From Buchnera aphidicola (Brachycaudus tragopogonis) (lineage in GTDB: Bacteria; Pseudomonadota; Gammaproteobacteria; Enterobacterales; Enterobacteriaceae), in the NCBI RefSeq assembly GCF_964059175.1, contig NZ_OZ060418.1, positions 496,001 to 560,000 on the forward strand: a stretch of DNA of 64,000 bases, read 5' to 3'. The position numbers and the translations under genes are program-made. Positions 9,609 to 19,619 of this stretch are shown one piece after another (the first letter of the stretch is position 1; the number at the start of each line of letters is the position of its first letter). A model generated the notes under the pieces. That model was not told the origin of the DNA. It made no database searches and saw only the letters and a list, made by a program, of their open reading frames with translations.

Positions 9609-10937
9609 TTAAAATATATCAATCATTAAAATTTTAGAGCGCCGTTGATAATTATACATTTTCTTTTTACTTTCAGGTAACATTTCCACGTCTACTAACA
9701 TAAAACCTCGCTCTTGAAACCAATGAATACTTTTAGTTGTTAATACAAAAATTTTTCTTAAATTCATTTCTTGAGCATGAATTTTGATTCTTTTTAACAA
9801 TACATCTCCTCTAGAAGAATTCCGATAATCAGGATGAACTGCTACACAAGCCATTTCCCCTATTTTTTCTTTTAAAAAAGGATATAATGCTGCACAAGCA
9901 ATTGTTAAGTTATCACGTTCAATAATAGTAAACTTATCAACTTCTATTTCTAGTTGTTCTCTTGATCTACGAACTAAAATACCTTTTTTTTCTAAAGGTC
10001 GAATCAATTCTAATATCCCTCCAATGTCATTAATACTAGCTCTTCTTATTTTTTCTGCTGATTCCATTACCATTTGTGTACCAATACCATCACGAGAAAA
10101 AAGTTCTTGCAGTAAAGCTCCATTTTTATGGTAACTAATTAAATGACTACGATTAACTCCTCTTTTACAAGCTTTTATTGCCCCTCTTAAAAAACGAACA
10201 GTAGAAGAAATATAATCACCTTTTTGTTCTAATTCATTAATTTTATGTTTTATATCATCAGGAAGTAATTCAGAAATAATTTTACCTTCATGATCTATTA
10301 CTCCTTGTTTGCTACAAAAACCTATCATTTTTTCTGCTTTTAATTCAATACTTACTTGAGTGGCAATTTCTTCAGAAGTTAAATTAAAACTTTCTCCTGT
10401 TACAGACACGGCTACTGGACCAATTAAAACTATAGCTCCATTTTTCAATTGACAATCAATTGCTCTTTTATCAATTCTTCTAATTCGACCACTATGACAA
10501 TAGTCTATACCATCGTCTACACCTAATGGTTGTGCAATAATAAAATTACCACTTACTACATTAATATTAGCACCTTGCAGAGGAGTATTACTTAAACTCA
10601 TTGATAAACGTGCTGTAATATCAAGTTGCAATCTTCCTGCTGCTTGCTTTACTTGTTCTAAAGACGCTAAATCAGTAATACGTGTATATTTATGATATAT
10701 AATTTTAATATTTTTTTCATTTAAATTAGCATTTATTTGAGGGCAAGAACCGTAGACAACAACTAAACGAATACCTAAACTATGTAATAATCCTATATCA
10801 TTAATAATACCATAAAAATTTCCATATTTAATTGCTTCACCACCTAACATTATTACAAATGTTTTTCCTCGATGAGCATTAATATAAGGAACACTGTGAC
10901 GAAAACCCTGAACTAATTCAGTAGTACGTTCTTTCAT
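9609..10937 (-). CDS. argA: N-acetylglutamate synthase ArgA
   Basis: ArgA transfers an acetyl group from acetyl-CoA to glutamate, the first committed step of arginine synthesis, which the symbiont supplies to the aphid. The 442 residues match E. coli ArgA (443) along the whole length. The N-terminal amino-acid-kinase-like domain has [10 protein letters not shown] and [14 protein letters not shown]; the C-terminal GNAT acetyltransferase domain has [19 protein letters not shown], with the Q/RxxGxG/A-like acetyl-CoA loop altered to NSSRGD as in the family. The ATG is preceded by AAGAGG at good spacing. The E. coli gene order argA next to recD is kept. I see no clear ArgR operator in the 180-bp upstream spacer. 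Confidence 0.97.
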   Translation of the reverse strand: MKERTTELVQGFRHSVPYINAHRGKTFVIMLGGEAIKYGNFYGIINDIGLLHSLGIRLVVVYGSCPQINANLNEKNIKIIYHKYTRITDLASLEQVKQAAGRLQLDITARLSMSLSNTPLQGANINVVSGNFIIAQPLGVDDGIDYCHSGRIRRIDKRAIDCQLKNGAIVLIGPVAVSVTGESFNLTSEEIATQVSIELKAEKMIGFCSKQGVIDHEGKIISELLPDDIKHKINELEQKGDYISSTVRFLRGAIKACKRGVNRSHLISYHKNGALLQELFSRDGIGTQMVMESAEKIRRASINDIGGILELIRPLEKKGILVRRSREQLEIEVDKFTIIERDNLTIACAALYPFLKEKIGEMACVAVHPDYRNSSRGDVLLKRIKIHAQEMNLRKIFVLTTKSIHWFQERGFMLVDVEMLPESKKKMYNYQRRSKILMIDIF

Positions 10938-11119
10938 GACAATCCTCTTGCATTTTTACTGCAACCTATATATTATTTTTTATACATGCTATTTATTATA
11001 TTAAAAAATAAAATCAATAAAAAATGTTAATTAATATAAAATTTTGGAAGGTTTTTGAAAAAGATGGGATTTAAAAAATAAAAAAATTTAAATTTTTATT
11101 GAATGTGAAAAATTACAAT

Positions 11120-11196
<77 letters not shown>

Positions 11197-11209
11197 TCTG
11201 TAGTATTTT

Positions 11210-11238
11210 ATAGTACACTGTTATTAAAAAAATAGCAA
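11210..11238 (-). promoter_or_regulatory. sigma-70-type promoter of tRNA-fMet
   Basis: On the minus strand, TTGCTA (11233-11238) and TACTAT (11210-11215) are separated by exactly 17 bp and end 13 bp before the tRNA 5' end. That spacing fits transcription starting just ahead of the tRNA. Confidence 0.65.
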
Positions 11239-11329
11239 CCCTTTTTTACTAGATTAAATATTTTTTATTCAAATATAGAAAATATAAAAAAATATCTGTA
11301 ATTTAATTATTTATAATAAAGATAAAAAA

Positions 11330-12403
11330 ATGAAAAAAAAAATAGTTATAATATTTTTAAGTATATTTTCTATATTTATAATTTCTTGTAAAAGTCAAAC
11401 AACAAATCAAGGACAACAATATAAAAAAAAATTTAAAAATGATTTAACAGAAATACGAAAAATAAATATTAAAAACCAAATAATAAATTCAAAAGCGTTG
11501 CTTATTCAAATTAAAAAAATTAAAGTATCATCACCACGTTTGTATTTTAAAAATAAAATTATTTATCAAGCAATTGAAAATTGGTTAAAAACAAAATCTA
11601 ATATCAATGACTTTTATAAATTTGGGATACATTTATTTCAAATGAAAGGTGTAGATAACTATGGAAATGTCAAAATAAGTGGATATTATACTCCCATAAT
11701 AAAAGCTAAAAAACATCAACAAAATAATTTTATATATCCAATATATTCAACACCTTATAATGTTAAAAAACATAAACTCTTACCCAAAAGAAAAGAAATA
11801 TACAATGGAATTTTAGATAAAAAATATATTTTAGCTTATAGTAATTCTTTAGTAGATAATTTTATAATGGAAATCCAAGGTAGTGCATTTATAGATTATG
11901 GAAATAATCAACCATTAACTTTTTTTAGTTATTCAGGCAACAATGGATGGCCTTATAAAGGAATCGGTCAAATTTTAATTAATCGTGGTGAAATACAAAA
12001 AAAAAATATGTCTATGCAAGCCATTAAAACCTGGTGCAAAAAACATACAATAAAAGAAATAAGAAATTTATTTGAAGAAAACAAATCTTTTGTTTTTTTT
12101 AAAGAAACTAAAAAAACAGAAGTATATGGTGCGAGTGCTGTCCCACTAATTGAAAAAACATCAATCGCAGTAGATAATTCTATAATAAAAAATGGTAGTA
12201 TAATTTTATTACAAATACCTTTACTTAATAAAAATGGTATATTTATTAATAAATATGAAATGCGTCTAGTTATTGCTTTAGATGTAGGAGGTGCTATTAC
12301 AGGTCAACATTTTGATGTTTATGAAGGAATCGGTGAAAAAGCTGGAATATTAGCTGGTTTTTACAATCACTACGGATATGCTTGGATATTGAACAAAAAA
12401 TAA
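11330..12403 (+). CDS. mltA: membrane-bound lytic murein transglycosylase A (lipoprotein)
   Basis: MltA cleaves peptidoglycan between MurNAc and GlcNAc, forming 1,6-anhydro ends, during wall growth and turnover. The protein has 357 residues (E. coli 365). It starts with a lysine-rich n-region and a hydrophobic stretch ending in the lipobox IISC, so Cys20 or so is the predicted lipid anchor. The MltA beta-barrel signature GYYTPII, the double-psi segment [20 protein letters not shown], and the catalytic Asp in [14 protein letters not shown] are present, as is the MSMQAIKTW block. It stands alone on the plus strand after tRNA-fMet, as in the E. coli neighbourhood. Keeping a murein hydrolase agrees with retention of a thin wall in this symbiont. 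Confidence 0.95.
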   Translation: MKKKIVIIFLSIFSIFIISCKSQTTNQGQQYKKKFKNDLTEIRKINIKNQIINSKALLIQIKKIKVSSPRLYFKNKIIYQAIENWLKTKSNINDFYKFGIHLFQMKGVDNYGNVKISGYYTPIIKAKKHQQNNFIYPIYSTPYNVKKHKLLPKRKEIYNGILDKKYILAYSNSLVDNFIMEIQGSAFIDYGNNQPLTFFSYSGNNGWPYKGIGQILINRGEIQKKNMSMQAIKTWCKKHTIKEIRNLFEENKSFVFFKETKKTEVYGASAVPLIEKTSIAVDNSIIKNGSIILLQIPLLNKNGIFINKYEMRLVIALDVGGAITGQHFDVYEGIGEKAGILAGFYNHYGYAWILNKK

Positions 12404-12436
12404 TAAAAATTATAACTATTAAGACAATATAAAAAA

Positions 12437-12913
12437 ATGAAAAAAATTGAATCAGGAATTGTAGCTAAAAACGCATCTATTGCTATTATTATTGCTAGAT
12501 TTAATGAATTTATTAATAAAAATTTGTTATCAGGCGCATTAGATACATTAAAAAGAATAGGTCAAGTAAGTACAGAAAATATTTTAAAAATATATGTTCC
12601 TGGAACATATGAAATACCAGTTGTAGCGAGTTATATCGCCAATTCTAACAAATATGATGCTATTATTGTCATAGGAACTATTATTAAAGGCAAGACTGAT
12701 CACTTTAAGTATATTGCTAGTGATACTACTAGTAATCTTTCAAAAATTAGCACTCAGTTTTTCATACCTATTACATTAGGAATATTAACAACAAATAGCA
12801 TTGAACAATCAGTTGAAAGAGCTGGTACAAAAATGGGTAATAAAGGTTCTGAAGCGGCTTTAGCAGCATTAGAAATGATTAATATTATGCAAGATTTAAA
12901 AAAAACACTATAA
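12437..12913 (+). CDS. ribH: 6,7-dimethyl-8-ribityllumazine synthase
   Basis: Lumazine synthase condenses 3,4-dihydroxybutanone 4-phosphate with 5-amino-6-ribitylaminouracil, the penultimate step of riboflavin synthesis. It has 158 residues (E. coli 156) and matches end to end: IARFNEFINKNLLSGALDTL, VPGTYEIPV in the substrate pocket, the catalytic histidine in KTDHFKYIA, and the C-terminal ERAGTKMGNKGSEAALAALE helix. E. coli calls this gene ribE. It is the first gene of a plus-strand block followed 50 bp later by thiL and then ribD and nusB. In E. coli the order is ribD-ribE-nusB-thiL, so this block has been rearranged. Confidence 0.97.
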   Translation: MKKIESGIVAKNASIAIIIARFNEFINKNLLSGALDTLKRIGQVSTENILKIYVPGTYEIPVVASYIANSNKYDAIIVIGTIIKGKTDHFKYIASDTTSNLSKISTQFFIPITLGILTTNSIEQSVERAGTKMGNKGSEAALAALEMINIMQDLKKTL

Positions 12914-12963
12914 TGTTAAATATAGTGCATCAAAGATCTATCTCAAAAATTTGACTATAAATT

Positions 12964-13938
12964 ATGAAATATACTGAATTTGAAATCATATCTAAATATT
13001 TTCAACGAAACCAAAAAAAAAATTTAAATGAAATAAAAAAAGGTATTGGAGATGATAGTGCTTTAATAAAAATAAAAAATAATAATATTCTTGCAATTAG
13101 TACAGATACATTAGTTGAAGGAACTCATTTTTTTAAAAATATTACCCCTAAAGATCTTGCCTATAAAACAGTAGCAGTAAATATTAGTGATCTAGCTGCA
13201 ATGGGCGCTCATCCCAAATGGACAACATTGTCCATTACACTTCCTAAACCTAACAATATGTGGCTAGAAGAATTTAGTAACAGTTTTTTTAATACTTTAA
13301 AGCAGTATAACATTGAATTAATTGGTGGAGACACCAATCGTGGCCATTTAAGTATAACATTAAGCATTTATGGATTGATAGAAGAAAAAAATGCATTACT
13401 AAGAAGTAATGCTAACATAGGAGATTTGATTTACGTAACTGGAAATCTTGGTGAAAGCGCTGCAGGACTTTTTTTATTACAAAAAAAAATATTTATAAAA
13501 AATTTAAAAATACGCAATTATTTAATTAAAAAACATCTTCACCCTATTCCTAGAATTTATGAAGGAATAAAACTCAAAAAAATTGCTAATGCAGCAATCG
13601 ATATATCAGATGGATTAATTTCTGATTTAAATCATATATTAAAAAATAGTCAATGTGGAGCAAACATTAATATTAATAAATTACCAATTTCTACAATTTT
13701 AAAAGAAAATTTTAAAAGAAAATATTACTTAAATTGGGCATTAAATATAGGGGAAGATTATGAGTTATGCTTTACAGTATCAAAAAAAAATGTTCCAAAA
13801 TTAGATGTAGTGTTGAAAAAATTTTCAATAAATTGTACATGTATTGGGTACATTACACCCATTGAGCAAGGTTTCAATTTATTCTATAATAAAAGAAAAA
13901 TCCTTTTTAAAAAAAAAGGATTCAATCATTTTAGTTAA
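12964..13938 (+). CDS. thiL: thiamine-monophosphate kinase ThiL
   Basis: ThiL phosphorylates thiamine monophosphate to thiamine diphosphate, the cofactor that Dxs in this window needs. The 324 residues match E. coli ThiL (325). The AIR-synthase-like fold shows the metal/ATP-binding GIGDDSALI near residue 25, ISTDTLVEGTHF, NISDLAAMGAHP, LIGGDTNRG and the late AIDISDGLISDLNH and GEDYELCFT motifs. Its position between ribH and ribD differs from E. coli, where it follows nusB. The spacers on both sides are 35-50 bp, consistent with one transcript. Confidence 0.96.
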   Translation: MKYTEFEIISKYFQRNQKKNLNEIKKGIGDDSALIKIKNNNILAISTDTLVEGTHFFKNITPKDLAYKTVAVNISDLAAMGAHPKWTTLSITLPKPNNMWLEEFSNSFFNTLKQYNIELIGGDTNRGHLSITLSIYGLIEEKNALLRSNANIGDLIYVTGNLGESAAGLFLLQKKIFIKNLKIRNYLIKKHLHPIPRIYEGIKLKKIANAAIDISDGLISDLNHILKNSQCGANININKLPISTILKENFKRKYYLNWALNIGEDYELCFTVSKKNVPKLDVVLKKFSINCTCIGYITPIEQGFNLFYNKRKILFKKKGFNHFS

Positions 13939-13973
13939 AAATTTATAAAAAAATATATATATTTGGTTAAATA

Positions 13974-14417
13974 ATGAACGATATATTTTACATGAAAAGA
14001 GCAATAGAAATTAGTAAATTAGGAGAATTTACGACGTCACCTAATCCAAATGTAGGATGTGTGATCGTAAAAAATAATATTATTGTTGGAGAAGGATGGC
14101 ATGAAAAATCAGGGAAACACCATGCGGAAATTAATGCATTAATAATGGCTGGAACAAAAGCACAAGGAAGCACTGCTTATATTACGCTTGAACCATGTAA
14201 TCATTTTGGAAAAACTCCTCCTTGTTGTAATGCGCTTATTAAAGCAGGTATAAATCGTGTTGTAATATCTAATATAGATCCTAATCCTAAGGTTTCTGGT
14301 AATGGAGTTTCATTTTTAAGAAAACACGGTCTTTCTGTAACAATAGGAATATTATCAAGAGAATCAAAAAAATATAACAAAGGTTTCTTTAAAAGAATGA
14401 AAAGTGGATTGCCATGA
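13974..14417 (+). CDS. ribD1: RibD N-terminal part: diaminohydroxyphosphoribosylaminopyrimidine deaminase
   Basis: This ORF covers only the deaminase half of the bifunctional RibD of E. coli. It hydrolyses the pyrimidine amino group in the second step of riboflavin synthesis. The zinc site is complete: the HAEINAL motif near residue 50 supplies the first ligand and the catalytic Glu, and PCNHFGKTPPCC near 75 supplies the two cysteines. Translation stops at a TGA after FFKRMKSGLP, where E. coli continues GFPYIQLKL. The sequence after the TGA stays in the same frame and continues the alignment without loss (see the next entry). So the gene is split by one stop codon at the linker, either truly fissioned or read through. 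Confidence 0.93.
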   Translation: MNDIFYMKRAIEISKLGEFTTSPNPNVGCVIVKNNIIVGEGWHEKSGKHHAEINALIMAGTKAQGSTAYITLEPCNHFGKTPPCCNALIKAGINRVVISNIDPNPKVSGNGVSFLRKHGLSVTIGILSRESKKYNKGFFKRMKSGLP

Positions 14418-14435
14418 ATAAAACTTAAATTAGCA

Positions 14436-15095
14436 ATGTCAATAGATGGAAGAATAGCTATGAAAAATGGTGAAAGCAAATGGATTACTTCAAAATATGC
14501 ACGACAAGATGTACAAAAATTTCGAGCAAAAAGTTCAGTAATTCTAAGTAGTAGCTCTACTGTTTTAACTGATAATTCTCTATTAAACGTAAGATATAAA
14601 GAATTTGATAAACATACATTATCTATTTTTCCCAAAAAGATTTTTCAACAACCTATAAGAGTAATTATAGATAGTAAAAATCGTATTACACCATCGCATA
14701 AAATCATTCAGACTAAAGGAAAAATTTGGTTAATACGAAAAAAATTAGATCAACATGTATGGCCTAAAAATATCACTCAAATTATAATGAAAGAAAGCAG
14801 TAAAAGAATTAATGTTTTATCTATTTTTAAATTATTAGGAAAATCTGAAATAAATAACGTATGGATAGAAGTTGGAAGCACTTTGTCTGGTTTTTTACTT
14901 AATAAAAATTTAATTGATGAACTTATTATATATGTCGCTCCTAAAATGTTAGGACATGAAGCAAAACCATTATGTATGCTTCATAAAAAACTAAAATTAG
15001 TTCATTCGCTTAAATTTAATTTTCACGATATTCGCAAAATAGGGCCTGATATACGATTAACATTATTACCTAAAAGAAATAAAACTATTATATAA
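14436..15095 (+). CDS. ribD2: RibD C-terminal part: 5-amino-6-(5-phosphoribosylamino)uracil reductase
   Basis: This ORF is the NADPH-dependent reductase half of RibD. It starts at ATG 14436 ([18 protein letters not shown], matching the E. coli SLDGRTAMASGESQWIT). Six sense codons between the TGA and this ATG (14418-14435) still match the family, so the native domain begins slightly upstream of the first possible ATG. The NADPH-fold blocks [24 protein letters not shown] and [12 protein letters not shown] are intact. It is in the same frame as the deaminase ORF, 18 bp after its stop. I see no strong ribosome-binding site before 14436. Both halves are conserved, so the function is probably kept. 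It is followed by nusB after 19 bp. Confidence 0.92.
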   Translation: MSIDGRIAMKNGESKWITSKYARQDVQKFRAKSSVILSSSSTVLTDNSLLNVRYKEFDKHTLSIFPKKIFQQPIRVIIDSKNRITPSHKIIQTKGKIWLIRKKLDQHVWPKNITQIIMKESSKRINVLSIFKLLGKSEINNVWIEVGSTLSGFLLNKNLIDELIIYVAPKMLGHEAKPLCMLHKKLKLVHSLKFNFHDIRKIGPDIRLTLLPKRNKTII

Positions 15096-15114
15096 TCAAG
15101 AGAACTTTTATCTT

Positions 15115-15540
15115 ATGAAACCATCTTCTCGACGAAAAGCTCGTGCATGTGCTTTACAAATGCTATATTCTTGGGAAATATCTCACAATAATATTAAAGA
15201 AAGTGCAATTCACTTTTTAAAAGAAAGAAACCAAAAAAATATTGATATTGTGTATTTTTATGAATTAATTATAGGTATTACATGTGATTGTAAAAATATA
15301 GATAATTTAATGAAACCTTACTTATTTAGATCATTAAAAGAACTAGGGCAAATTGAAAAAGCAATTCTTAGAATTTCATTCTATGAATTATATAAGAGAA
15401 GTGATATACCCTATAAAGTATCCATCAATGAAGGGATTGAATTAGCTAAATTATTTGGTTCTGAAGACAGTCATAAATTTATTAACGGTGTATTAGACAA
15501 AGCTGCGTTTAAAATAAAATATAATAAAAAAATATTATAA
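15115..15540 (+). CDS. nusB: transcription antitermination factor NusB
   Basis: NusB binds boxA RNA together with S10 (NusE) and supports antitermination of rRNA operons and ribosome assembly. It has 141 residues (E. coli 139). The arginine-rich N-terminus ([23 protein letters not shown]), the [16 protein letters not shown] helix, and the C-terminal [20 protein letters not shown] and [10 protein letters not shown] blocks are clear. As in E. coli it sits directly after riboflavin genes. The 45-bp spacer to the convergent dxs is pure A+T without a hairpin. Confidence 0.97.
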   Translation: MKPSSRRKARACALQMLYSWEISHNNIKESAIHFLKERNQKNIDIVYFYELIIGITCDCKNIDNLMKPYLFRSLKELGQIEKAILRISFYELYKRSDIPYKVSINEGIELAKLFGSEDSHKFINGVLDKAAFKIKYNKKIL

Positions 15541-15585
15541 TTTAATTTTTAAAAAATAGTTTATATACAAAATATATATATTTTA

Positions 15586-17394
15586 TTACTTTTGCAACCA
15601 ATAAAATATTTGATTATAAATACCCTCCTCATCTAATTGATAATCATGTCTAATTTCTTTCTGATTTCCTTGTGGAATAAATATGTCTGGTAATCCAATG
15701 TTTAAAACTGGTAAAAAAATTTTTTTCATCATAATAAATTCATTCACAGCACTTCCGGCTCCACCAGAAACAACACCTTCTTCGAGAGTAACAAAAAACT
15801 GATGATCAGAACATAATTTTAATATCATACATTGATCTAAAGGCTTAACAAAACGCATATCGATTAATGTTGCATTTAAATTATTTGCAGCAAAAAAAGC
15901 ATTTTGTAATAAAACACCAAAATTTAAAATAGCTATTTTTTTTCCAAATCTTTTTATAAGCGACTTTCCTAAGGGAATTTTATTCATTGGTTTTAATAAC
16001 ACACCTATACCATTTCCTTTAGGATATCTGACTACACTGGGACCTTTATTATACATATAACCAGTATAAAGCATTTGTCGACATTCATTTTCATTACTAG
16101 GAGTCATAATTATGATACCAGGAATACACCTTAAATAAGCTAAATCAAATATTCCTTGATGAGTCTGTCCATCACTTCCAACAATCCCTCCTCTATCAAT
16201 AGCAAATAAAACAGATAATTTTTGCAATGCAACATCATGTATAAGTTGATCATACGCTCGTTGTAAAAAAGTAGAATAAATAGACACAACTGGTTTATAT
16301 CCACTAATTGCAAGACCAGCAGCAAAAGTAACAGCATGTTGTTCAGCAATAGCAACATCAAAATATTGATTGGGAAAGAGACGAGAAAATTCAACCATAC
16401 CGGAACCTTCACACATTGCAGGAGTAATAGCTATTAATTTCTTATCAAATTTAGCAATTTCACAGAGCCAAGAACCAAAAACAGCTGAATAACTAAGTGA
16501 TTTTGAAACAATTGAATTACATGAAGATACAGAATGCCATTTTATAGGATCTAATTCTGATGGAAGATGACCTTTCCCTTTTTTTGTTACAAGATGTAAT
16601 AAATAAGCACCTTTTTCATCTTTTATTTTTTTTAATATATTAATAATAGAAAAAATATTATGCCCATCAAATGGGCCTAAATATATAAAACCTAAATTAG
16701 AAAAAATTGAATTAGACGCAATAAAATCATCTTTAATATTTTTATTTTTAAAAAAAAGATTTTTTTTTCTATTTTTTTTATTGTATTTTATTTCTCTTAA
16801 AACTTTTAAATGATTATTTAGCGCACCTACATTTTTTGAAATAGACATTTGATTATCATTTAATATAACCAATAAATTAGATTTAGCTGCTCCGGCATGA
16901 TTCATTGCTTCAAAAGCCATACCTGCAGTCATAGCACCATCGCCAATAATACAAACAGTTTTCCTATTTTTACCTTCTTTTTCAGCTCCAATAGACATTC
17001 CTAAACCTGCACTAATAGAAGTAGAAGAATGACCAACACTTAATGCATCATATTCACTTTCTTCTCTACACGGAAAAGGATTTAATCCATTTTTTTTTCT
17101 AATATTTTTAATACATTCACTTCGTCCAGTCAATATTTTATGAGGATATGCTTGATGCCCTACATCCCATATTAAATTATCAAATGGTGTATCATAAATA
17201 TAGTGTAATGCTACAGTAATCTCTACCACGCCTAATCCAGAAGCAAAATGTCCTTCAGAAATAGTTACAACATCTAATAAATATTCACGTAATTCAATGC
17301 ATAATTGAGGTAACTGTTCAACCGATAAAAGTCGTAATTTTTCTACTGAATCAGCTAAGGATAAAATTGGATATTTTTTAAAATTAAAATTCAT
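15586..17394 (-). CDS. dxs: 1-deoxy-D-xylulose-5-phosphate synthase
   Basis: Dxs joins pyruvate and glyceraldehyde 3-phosphate with thiamine diphosphate, opening the MEP pathway to isoprenoids. It feeds IspA next door and, through farnesyl groups, heme O (CyoE) and quinone. The protein has 602 residues (E. coli 620). Motifs seen: [16 protein letters not shown], the ThDP/Mg motif [18 protein letters not shown] with NDNQMSIS, the catalytic Glu in [15 protein letters not shown], and the C-terminal [10 protein letters not shown]. The variable loop after the Mg motif is replaced by a lysine/asparagine-rich segment. I chose ATG 17394 because [11 protein letters not shown] matches the family start; an in-frame ATG at 17421 overlaps ispA. 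The gene follows ispA by 19 bp, as in E. coli. Confidence 0.96.
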   Translation of the reverse strand: MNFNFKKYPILSLADSVEKLRLLSVEQLPQLCIELREYLLDVVTISEGHFASGLGVVEITVALHYIYDTPFDNLIWDVGHQAYPHKILTGRSECIKNIRKKNGLNPFPCREESEYDALSVGHSSTSISAGLGMSIGAEKEGKNRKTVCIIGDGAMTAGMAFEAMNHAGAAKSNLLVILNDNQMSISKNVGALNNHLKVLREIKYNKKNRKKNLFFKNKNIKDDFIASNSIFSNLGFIYLGPFDGHNIFSIINILKKIKDEKGAYLLHLVTKKGKGHLPSELDPIKWHSVSSCNSIVSKSLSYSAVFGSWLCEIAKFDKKLIAITPAMCEGSGMVEFSRLFPNQYFDVAIAEQHAVTFAAGLAISGYKPVVSIYSTFLQRAYDQLIHDVALQKLSVLFAIDRGGIVGSDGQTHQGIFDLAYLRCIPGIIIMTPSNENECRQMLYTGYMYNKGPSVVRYPKGNGIGVLLKPMNKIPLGKSLIKRFGKKIAILNFGVLLQNAFFAANNLNATLIDMRFVKPLDQCMILKLCSDHQFFVTLEEGVVSGGAGSAVNEFIMMKKIFLPVLNIGLPDIFIPQGNQKEIRHDYQLDEEGIYNQIFYWLQK

Positions 17395-17413
17395 CAGACA
17401 CTCATTCTTAAAT

Positions 17414-18307
17414 TTATTCAATACGTTTAATTATAAATTGTGTTAATTTCTCTAATTTATTAATATTAAAATCTTTTTTTAAAACATCTAACATAAGAAA
17501 TGCTTGTTCATATAATTCTTTTATTTTGTTTTTTGATTTTTTTAAATCTAAAATAGATAGATAATTTTTTTTTAATTTTCCATTATATTTTTGATGACTT
17601 TGTACTTTTTTAGTATCTTTTTTAAAATCTAATATATCATCTTGAATTTGAAATGCTAACCCAATAGAATTTGAGAAACGATCTAATATTGATAATACAG
17701 ACTTAGAAGTATTATTTGAAGATAAATATGCTAAACGAACGGAAGATCGTATTAAAAATGCAGTTTTATATAAATTAATAGTTTCTAAATCACATAAATT
17801 AATTTCTTTTTTTTCTGATTCTAAATCTAATATTTGTCCCATACACATACCAGAAGCACCAATAGAATCAGATAACTCAGAAATCATTTTAACACGCTTA
17901 GAATCACATACCCCTGGCATAAAATTTTTTGATAAAATATAAAATGCAAGACTTTGTAAAGCATCCCCTGATAGTAAAGATATACTTTCATTATATTTTA
18001 TATGACAAGAAATTTTTCCTCTTCTAAAATTATCATTATCCATGCATGGCAAATCGTCATGAATTAAAGAATACGCGTGAATACACTCAACTGCGATAGA
18101 TATTGTATCTAGTGTAATCATATTTACTTTAAATATATCTCCAGTTGCATATACTAAACATGCACGTAATCTTTTTCCACCTGAAAATATACTATATTTC
18201 ATAGCCTGTAAAAGATTAGATTCTTGAAAAGGTAATTTATTTAACGTATAAGATAATTTTTGATTTATACGATTTTTATAAATATTATATTGATTTAAAA
18301 AATCCAT
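17414..18307 (-). CDS. ispA: farnesyl diphosphate synthase (polyprenyl synthetase)
   Basis: IspA condenses dimethylallyl and geranyl diphosphate with isopentenyl diphosphate to make farnesyl diphosphate. The 297 residues correspond to E. coli IspA (299). Both aspartate-rich Mg sites are present: [10 protein letters not shown] near residue 85 and [15 protein letters not shown] near 220. [15 protein letters not shown] is the IPP-binding block near residue 43. The C-terminal region is lysine-rich and less conserved. In E. coli xseB precedes ispA; here only an 83-bp A+T-rich spacer lies upstream, and yajR follows. Product length in Buchnera has not been read from the sequence, so farnesyl is taken from the orthology. 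Confidence 0.95.
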   Translation of the reverse strand: MDFLNQYNIYKNRINQKLSYTLNKLPFQESNLLQAMKYSIFSGGKRLRACLVYATGDIFKVNMITLDTISIAVECIHAYSLIHDDLPCMDNDNFRRGKISCHIKYNESISLLSGDALQSLAFYILSKNFMPGVCDSKRVKMISELSDSIGASGMCMGQILDLESEKKEINLCDLETINLYKTAFLIRSSVRLAYLSSNNTSKSVLSILDRFSNSIGLAFQIQDDILDFKKDTKKVQSHQKYNGKLKKNYLSILDLKKSKNKIKELYEQAFLMLDVLKKDFNINKLEKLTQFIIKRIE

Positions 18308-18390
18308 TTTTGAATACCTGTAAAATATGAGAATATTATAAAATATTAAATGTATTAAAAAAATAGTAAATCTGCACTACATATTAAATA

Positions 18391-19563
18391 TTATCTTTTG
18401 CAAAAAAAACTAAATGTTAACCATAAAAAAATAACAAAAACTTCAAATAAAAACATCTCTGAACTTCTTAAAAAACTAAATAACCATCCACTAAAAATAC
18501 CACCAAATGATATACCTAAAAACTGACTAGTAGAATAAATACTCATTATACTACCTTTAAAATTGTATAATTTTTGTTTATTTAAATGAGAGGGGAGAAA
18601 AATTTCAAGAAAATTAAAAGATATAAAAAAAACTTGTAAAGCAATGATTACAAATAATAAATTATTTTTAGCCTCTATAAAAATAATACTTGAAAGTAAA
18701 AGTAAAATAATACAAATTTCAATCATATTTTCTAAAATATATTTAAATCTACAGTAAAATATAAATAAAAATAAAATTAAAAAAGAAATTAATATGGTAA
18801 TAAAATATAATTTCCAATGATTATTTAAAGGAAATCCAGATAGTTCTAATTGACCTGGTATAATCATAAAATTCATCATTAATAAAAAATGTAAAAAAAA
18901 TATACCAAGATAAGATCTAAAAAACACTTTATTAAAAATAAATTTTAAGACTTGTGGATTTAAAATATTTTTATTATTCCGTGAAACAGAATTAACTCTA
19001 TCAGGAAAAATAAAAAATACAATTATCATACAAATAATAGAAAAAAAAGAAGATATCCAAAAAATAGAAAAAAAATTAAAATATTCTACAATTAAAGGTC
19101 CAGCAATCATAGATATTAAAAAAGAAAAAGCAAAGCTTATACCTATTAAAGCAATAGCTTTAACACGATTTTTTTCTCGAATTAAATCAGATAAAAAAGC
19201 CATACATACACCAGAAATAGCTCCTGAACCCTGTAAAAATCTACCAACAATTAAACCCCAAATAGAGTGCACATTAGCAGATACAATATTACCTATAAAA
19301 AATATCAAAAGACCTAGTATAATAATTTTTTTTCGACTAAATTTATCAGATAAAATTCCGAATGGAATTTGAAATATTACTTGAGAAATACCATATATAC
19401 CTATTGATATACCAATTAAAAATTTGTTTCCACCATCTAAAAGCATACCATATTTACTTAATATAGGAAGAATCATAAACATACCTAACATACGCAATAA
19501 AAATATTATGCAAAAACTTAATGTTACTTGTAATTCTAAAAAGTTCATTTTATAATTTTCCAT
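18391..19563 (-). CDS. yajR: MFS-type inner-membrane transporter YajR, C-terminal domain lost
   Basis: This is a major facilitator superfamily permease with about 12 predicted membrane helices. Its substrate is unknown. The early part matches E. coli YajR closely (LRMLGMFMILPILSKYGM, GIYGISQVIFQIPFGILSDK, and GRFLQGSGAISGVCMAFLSD, with the MFS motif A at the helix 2-3 loop reading GILSDKFSRKK). The protein ends shortly after helix 12 at 390 residues, whereas E. coli YajR has about 454 and carries a cytoplasmic ferredoxin-like YAM domain; that domain is absent. I chose ATG 19563 (MENYKMN, like E. coli MNDYKMT) over a TTG two codons upstream. It is divergent from tusE. Confidence 0.9.
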   Translation of the reverse strand: MENYKMNFLELQVTLSFCIIFLLRMLGMFMILPILSKYGMLLDGGNKFLIGISIGIYGISQVIFQIPFGILSDKFSRKKIIILGLLIFFIGNIVSANVHSIWGLIVGRFLQGSGAISGVCMAFLSDLIREKNRVKAIALIGISFAFSFLISMIAGPLIVEYFNFFSIFWISSFFSIICMIIVFFIFPDRVNSVSRNNKNILNPQVLKFIFNKVFFRSYLGIFFLHFLLMMNFMIIPGQLELSGFPLNNHWKLYFITILISFLILFLFIFYCRFKYILENMIEICIILLLLSSIIFIEAKNNLLFVIIALQVFFISFNFLEIFLPSHLNKQKLYNFKGSIMSIYSTSQFLGISFGGIFSGWLFSFLRSSEMFLFEVFVIFLWLTFSFFCKR

Positions 19564-19619
19564 ATTCAATTTTTTATTAAATATTAATTTTTAATTTAAA
19601 ATACATTTTTCAAAAAACA

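Noticed and set aside
10938..11119. ArgR operator upstream of argA
   Set aside because: An A+T-rich spacer gives many weak matches; no paired 18-bp palindromes with good consensus were seen.
14415..14417. Reassignment of TGA to tryptophan as the reason for the ribD interruption
   Set aside because: TGA ends other intact genes here (recC, cyoB, ybaB, ybeD), and tryptophan is encoded by TGG throughout.
14201..14635. A 144-codon minus-strand ORF spanning the ribD junction
   Set aside because: It is the reverse-strand shadow of ribD and has no family similarity or upstream signal.
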